Below, in pieces: positions 61,171 through 64,000 of a stretch of 64,000 nt of DNA (the stretch's first letter is position 1; the number at the start of each line of letters is the position of its first letter). This DNA is from Streptomyces sp. H27-H1 (lineage in GTDB: Bacteria; Actinomycetota; Actinomycetes; Streptomycetales; Streptomycetaceae). The notes under the pieces are model-generated. The model did no database searches. It saw nothing but the letters and a program-made list of their open reading frames with translations, and had not been told where the DNA came from. The position numbers were made by a program, and so were the translations under genes. The stretch lies in the NCBI RefSeq assembly GCF_026627445.1, contig NZ_JAPNLJ010000006.1, positions 62,001 through 126,000 of the forward strand, in the 5' to 3' direction.

Positions 61171-61923
61171 ATGTCCCGATCGACCCTCCCCGTCCCTAGC
61201 GGGAAGAGGACGGCCGCACAGGCGACGTCGCACACCGAGCAGCCGTCGCACCCGGTGCTGTCCCCTGACCTTATCGAACGTGAGTCCGAAGAGCAGCTAC
61301 TTAACCGAGGCGCCGCGTACGCCCGCGAGTACGACGCGATCAACGGCAAACAGACGACGCTACTCAAGAACGTCGCTGTTGTGCTCGTGGAGTTGAGGCG
61401 CCGGTCTGACGACTGGCTTGGACGCTCCCACGAGTACCGGCAGCTAGCCGCGTCCCTCTACTCGCGGTCCGGTATCCCGTCGGACAGCCAGGCAGCCATT
61501 CAGGCAGCCGTCCGCTGGCACATCGGCAACCACCTGAGGACCGTCGTGTCTCCGGCGGAGCTGGCAGGACACGACCTGAAGATCGCAGGGCCGGCAGAGC
61601 GGGAGAAGACCGCGCGCCAGTCTCGGAACGCCATCGTCATGACTGCTCGGGCTGAGCTGGAGTCTTCGGCGAAGGCACGGAAGACGTCGAAGAAATCGGC
61701 CGGCGAACCCAACGACGTCATCCCGGCTCCTGCGTCCTACCCCGTGGCTGACCACCTTCGGCTGGGCCGCGGAGCCCACGACATCCTGTCGCAGCTGTCA
61801 GCGTCGGTCGTCGACGACATGACCGACGGGCAGCGTGCCAAACTGGATGACGAACTTGAGCAGATCCAGAAGGTAGTCGCGAAGCTGCGACGCCACACGA
61901 AGAAGCGCAGCTCAGAGGGCTAG
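61171..61923 (+). CDS. Hypothetical phage protein (250 aa)
   Basis: ATG at 61171 after GTGAGGAGC. A basic start (RSTLPVPSGKRTAAQ), helices with LLKNVAVVLVELRRRSDDWL and GIPSDSQAAIQAAVRWHIGN, a Lys/Ser linker and a C-terminal coiled coil (KLDDELEQIQKVVAKLRRHT). The central helical part may bind DNA. Not recognised; common place for an early regulator or a ParB-like protein. Confidence 0.75.
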   Translation: MSRSTLPVPSGKRTAAQATSHTEQPSHPVLSPDLIERESEEQLLNRGAAYAREYDAINGKQTTLLKNVAVVLVELRRRSDDWLGRSHEYRQLAASLYSRSGIPSDSQAAIQAAVRWHIGNHLRTVVSPAELAGHDLKIAGPAEREKTARQSRNAIVMTARAELESSAKARKTSKKSAGEPNDVIPAPASYPVADHLRLGRGAHDILSQLSASVVDDMTDGQRAKLDDELEQIQKVVAKLRRHTKKRSSEG

Positions 61924-61983
61924 TCGGCTGCCTCGTCGACGTCGTCCGCGTCCTCCCCGAGGGCCAAAGTGCCGAACCGGACC

Positions 61984-62128
61984 CTATTTTCTACTTTCCC
62001 TTAACGCGTCTTAAGAGAAGTGGAAAAGAGGGTCTAGTGCGGCACTTTGGCCCTTGGTCTGTCTCGGGGCGTGTCTCCCGAAGATCTTGAATCTCCCGTC
62101 TGACATCTGACCGTCTCCACCCCATAAC
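61984..62128 (+). promoter_or_regulatory. Predicted phage promoter (module B)
   Basis: A purine-rich box with a CTTAA...TTAAG palindrome (61984-62045), then -35 CTGACA (62100-62105), 17-bp spacer and -10 CATAAC (62123-62128). GTCTGACAT and CACCCCATAAC are shared exactly with module A at 31477-31597. The nuclease gene starts 35 bp after the -10. Confidence 0.6.
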
Positions 62129-62162
62129 CGTGGAGGAAGACGAACAGACAGACGGAGGGCAG

Positions 62163-62969
62163 ATGGCCGGAGTCAGCACCATCAAGCGAAGCGGGTCCCG
62201 CTTCTACATCGACCCGGACGACGGGCGCATCAAGGTCCCGGGCGTAACGTCCGTGGTAGGCATGCTTCCGAAGGACTTCTTGACCTACTGGGCCGCGAAG
62301 GAAGCGGCGGAGGCCGCCGTCAAGAACTGGGACATCGTCTCCGAACTGTGCAAGCGGGACCCCAAGGGCGCAGTCGACTACCTGAAGGGCGCGCACCGAC
62401 GGACGTCCGGTGCAGCCGCGGACCTTGGGTCCGGCGCCCACGATCTCTTCGAGCGCATGGCACGCGGCGAGACGATCAACGCGAAGCACGTACACGCTGA
62501 CCTCAAGCCGTTTGTGCGCTGGTTCTCCGAGTTCCTCCAGGAAATCCAGCCGCGGTTCCTCTACCTGGAGGAGACGGTCTGGTCGGACACGCACAAGTAC
62601 GCCGGCTCGTTCGACGCCATCGCGGAGATCGACGGCGAAGTGGTCGGGATCGACTGGAAGACATCGAAGGCCGTCTACGAGAGCGTTGCGCTCCAGCTCT
62701 CCGCCTACCGGTACGCCGACCGCATCATTCTGGCGGAGACCGGCGAGTCGGTACCCATGCCGAAGTGGTCCGGCGGCGCCGTCCTCCACGTCCGCGCGGA
62801 GGGTTGGCAGCTTGTGAAGGTCGCGTGTGGGCCTGACGTGTTCGAGCACTTCAAGTCGCTGCGTCACACCTTCGATTGGGAAGCGGAGGCAAAGAAGGGC
62901 GTTGTCGGCAAGCCGCCGGTCGCCTTTGGCGGGGCGCTGGTGACGGGAACGCAGAGGCGGGCGGCGTGA
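62163..62969 (+). CDS. Cas4/RecB-like PD-(D/E)XK exonuclease
   Basis: 268 residues from ATG at 62163 after GGAGGG. GSGAHDLFERMARGE gives the N-terminal His motif; the catalytic core is YAGSFDAIAEIDGEVVGIDW followed by KTSKAVYESVALQLSAYRYA, i.e. D...DxK and the QxxxY helix. No Cys cluster, so probably no Fe-S centre. Likely acts in phage recombination or DNA processing. Confidence 0.87.
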   Translation: MAGVSTIKRSGSRFYIDPDDGRIKVPGVTSVVGMLPKDFLTYWAAKEAAEAAVKNWDIVSELCKRDPKGAVDYLKGAHRRTSGAAADLGSGAHDLFERMARGETINAKHVHADLKPFVRWFSEFLQEIQPRFLYLEETVWSDTHKYAGSFDAIAEIDGEVVGIDWKTSKAVYESVALQLSAYRYADRIILAETGESVPMPKWSGGAVLHVRAEGWQLVKVACGPDVFEHFKSLRHTFDWEAEAKKGVVGKPPVAFGGALVTGTQRRAA

Positions 62970-63640
62970 TGGAAGAGCCGATTGAGTTCTTCGGAGGCTA
63001 CGTCCGCCACATCGACGACCCGCACTATGTAGAACTTGGCCTCAAGAGCGGCCCCTTCCGGACGGCAACTGGCTTCGTTGAGTACGACGAGGACGCTGCG
63101 ATTGCAGACCCCTTCCTAAGCCGCGTCCGGACTACTCGCCGGACTGTCGGCCTGCGCATGGACCGCCAGGTGTGGGACGCCCTGATCTCGGCCGCAACGG
63201 AGGATCAGACGGCGAGGTGCGCGCGCACGGTGGTGGATCTTCGTCAGGCACGGGACATCGCTCGGGCCGATGTGGCCGGTCTGCGTGACTTGCTCCGATC
63301 CGAGAAGGCGCGGGCTGACGCAGCCATCGCCCGGGAGGAGGCAGCAGACGAGGCCGCCGAACAGTTCGAGGCGGAGCGGGACGAGGCGCGGGAGAAGAGC
63401 GCGAATCTGGCTTCCGAACTGTGCGCCGCACGGGCAGCCCTGCGCCGGGAGCCCGCACACATGGTCATCCACACCACGGCCGCGGAAAAGACGGACTGGT
63501 TGTCGGGCGACGTCGTCACCGCTGACGTTCTCGGCAAGATCGCTGCAACGGCGCCGGTCGGTTCGCTCGTCGACGACCTGAAGAACGTCATCGTCAGCCA
63601 GGCGCGGGAGATTGCGCGACTGAAGGGGGAGAGCGAGTGA
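62969..63640 (+). CDS. Hypothetical phage protein with long coiled coil (223 aa)
   Basis: ATG at 62969 overlaps the previous stop. The N-terminus is EPIEFFGGYVRHIDDPHYVE; a coiled coil from about residue 90 to 150 (RDLLRSEKARADAAIAREEA, EQFEAERDEAREKSANLASE); a C-terminal domain VIHTTAAEKTDWLSGDVVTA. Not recognised. Confidence 0.75.
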   Translation: MEEPIEFFGGYVRHIDDPHYVELGLKSGPFRTATGFVEYDEDAAIADPFLSRVRTTRRTVGLRMDRQVWDALISAATEDQTARCARTVVDLRQARDIARADVAGLRDLLRSEKARADAAIAREEAADEAAEQFEAERDEAREKSANLASELCAARAALRREPAHMVIHTTAAEKTDWLSGDVVTADVLGKIAATAPVGSLVDDLKNVIVSQAREIARLKGESE

Positions 63641-63960
63641 GTGACCTTGGTCCTCTGCAAGCGCAACTCAGCGACGTTCAGCGCCACGTCGTGTACGACG
63701 GTGATGGCGACATCCCGCACGATGTCTACTCGCTCTTGGAAGATCTCGCGAACGCCGTTGACGCGCTGACGGCGACGGCGACGACAGAAAGCGCGGCGGT
63801 CACCGTCGGCATGTCTCGCGCTGACGCCCTGAAGATCGCACGGGATCATGTGGAGGCCATGAGTACAGGTGCTCGCGGGTACCAGGACGGCGTGAAGCTG
63901 TCCGACAAGGTTTCGGCCGTGGACCGGTTCGCCCGGTTCCTGATGGGGGAGACCGAATGA
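63637..63960 (+). CDS. Hypothetical phage protein (107 aa)
   Basis: GTG at 63637 overlaps the previous stop. Acidic, helical: LGPLQAQLSDVQRHVVYDGD, SLLEDLANAVDALTATATTE, DKVSAVDRFARFLMGETE. Not recognised. Confidence 0.7.
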   Translation: MSDLGPLQAQLSDVQRHVVYDGDGDIPHDVYSLLEDLANAVDALTATATTESAAVTVGMSRADALKIARDHVEAMSTGARGYQDGVKLSDKVSAVDRFARFLMGETE

Positions 63961-64000
63961 CGATCATCGAGACCGCGGAAGAGCGTCGTAAGCGCCGTGC
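63957..64000 (+). CDS. Start of the next phage gene (cut by the window edge)
   Basis: ATG at 63957 overlaps the previous stop (ATGA). Only MTIIETAEERRKRRA can be read before the edge. The coupling supports it; no function can be assigned. Confidence 0.55.
   Translation, partial: MTIIETAEERRKRR

Larger units (their letters stand above)
29650..64000. mobile_element. Siphovirus prophage, left 34 kb (continues beyond the window)
   Basis: A contiguous block with a serine integrase at its edge, tRNAs, a full head and tail operon in canonical order, lysis genes and early-type genes, all but one on the plus strand. It interrupts mug. No structural gene is broken. The 1512-residue tape measure and the tail tube/chaperone set mean a long non-contractile tail. 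The replication/repressor end and attR are outside the window. Confidence 0.95.

Overview
The window is high-GC actinobacterial DNA, almost certainly Streptomyces: many GTG starts, short leaderless or AGGAGG-led operons, and typical Streptomyces families (DUF6153/DUF305, ROK and GntR regulators, Tat-exported PhoD). It falls into three parts: a small metal-handling island, a stretch of ordinary chromosome, and the left 34 kb of a prophage that runs off the right edge.

Island (about 1.08-8.66 kb). A partial FAD-dependent oxidoreductase (1-742) is followed by a diverged direct repeat of the promoter and first codons of sbcD. The same block recurs at 8539-8655, where the intact sbcD begins. Between the copies lie a TetR regulator with a clear operator, two small membrane proteins, a His-rich membrane protein, a cysteine-rich four-helix copper-storage-like protein, a DUF4396 membrane protein behind a perfect CsoR-type copper operator, a DUF305 lipoprotein, two DUF6153-like proteins, and a decayed tyrosine recombinase next to the right repeat. 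I read this as a copper-resistance genomic island inserted at the 5' end of sbcD and now probably immobile. It carries no csoR of its own.

Chromosome (8.6-29.6 kb). sbcD-sbcC, a DUF885 peptidase-like protein, an Lrp/AsnC regulator divergent from a Cys/Met-metabolism PLP enzyme, an ACT-GNAT membrane protein, a PhoD-type phosphatase, an alpha/beta hydrolase, a GntR regulator whose predicted promoter overlaps a DasR-type palindrome, a ROK regulator, a two-component system divergent from an ABC-2 transporter across a 28-bp perfect palindrome, several frameshifted or remnant genes, a HAD phosphatase, and the 3' end of mug (G/U-mismatch DNA glycosylase).

Prophage (about 29.65 kb to beyond 64 kb). 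A large serine integrase sits beside the truncated mug gene, which marks the attachment site. Then come three good tRNA genes (Met, Thr, Pro) mixed with tRNA-like remnants; a beta-helix protein; HNH and primase-polymerase-like genes; a complete siphovirus morphogenesis operon (terminases, portal, MuF, scaffold, decoration, capsid, connectors, tail tube, frameshifted G/GT chaperones, 1512-aa tape measure with two peptidoglycan hydrolases, minor tail proteins); a lysis region (endolysin, two membrane proteins); an SGNH-hydrolase tail protein; a dNMP kinase; and the start of an early region (repeat-bearing HNH protein, SprT-like metalloprotease, Cas4/RecB-like nuclease). All structural genes look intact, so the phage may be inducible. 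Its other end and the 5' half of mug should lie to the right of the window.
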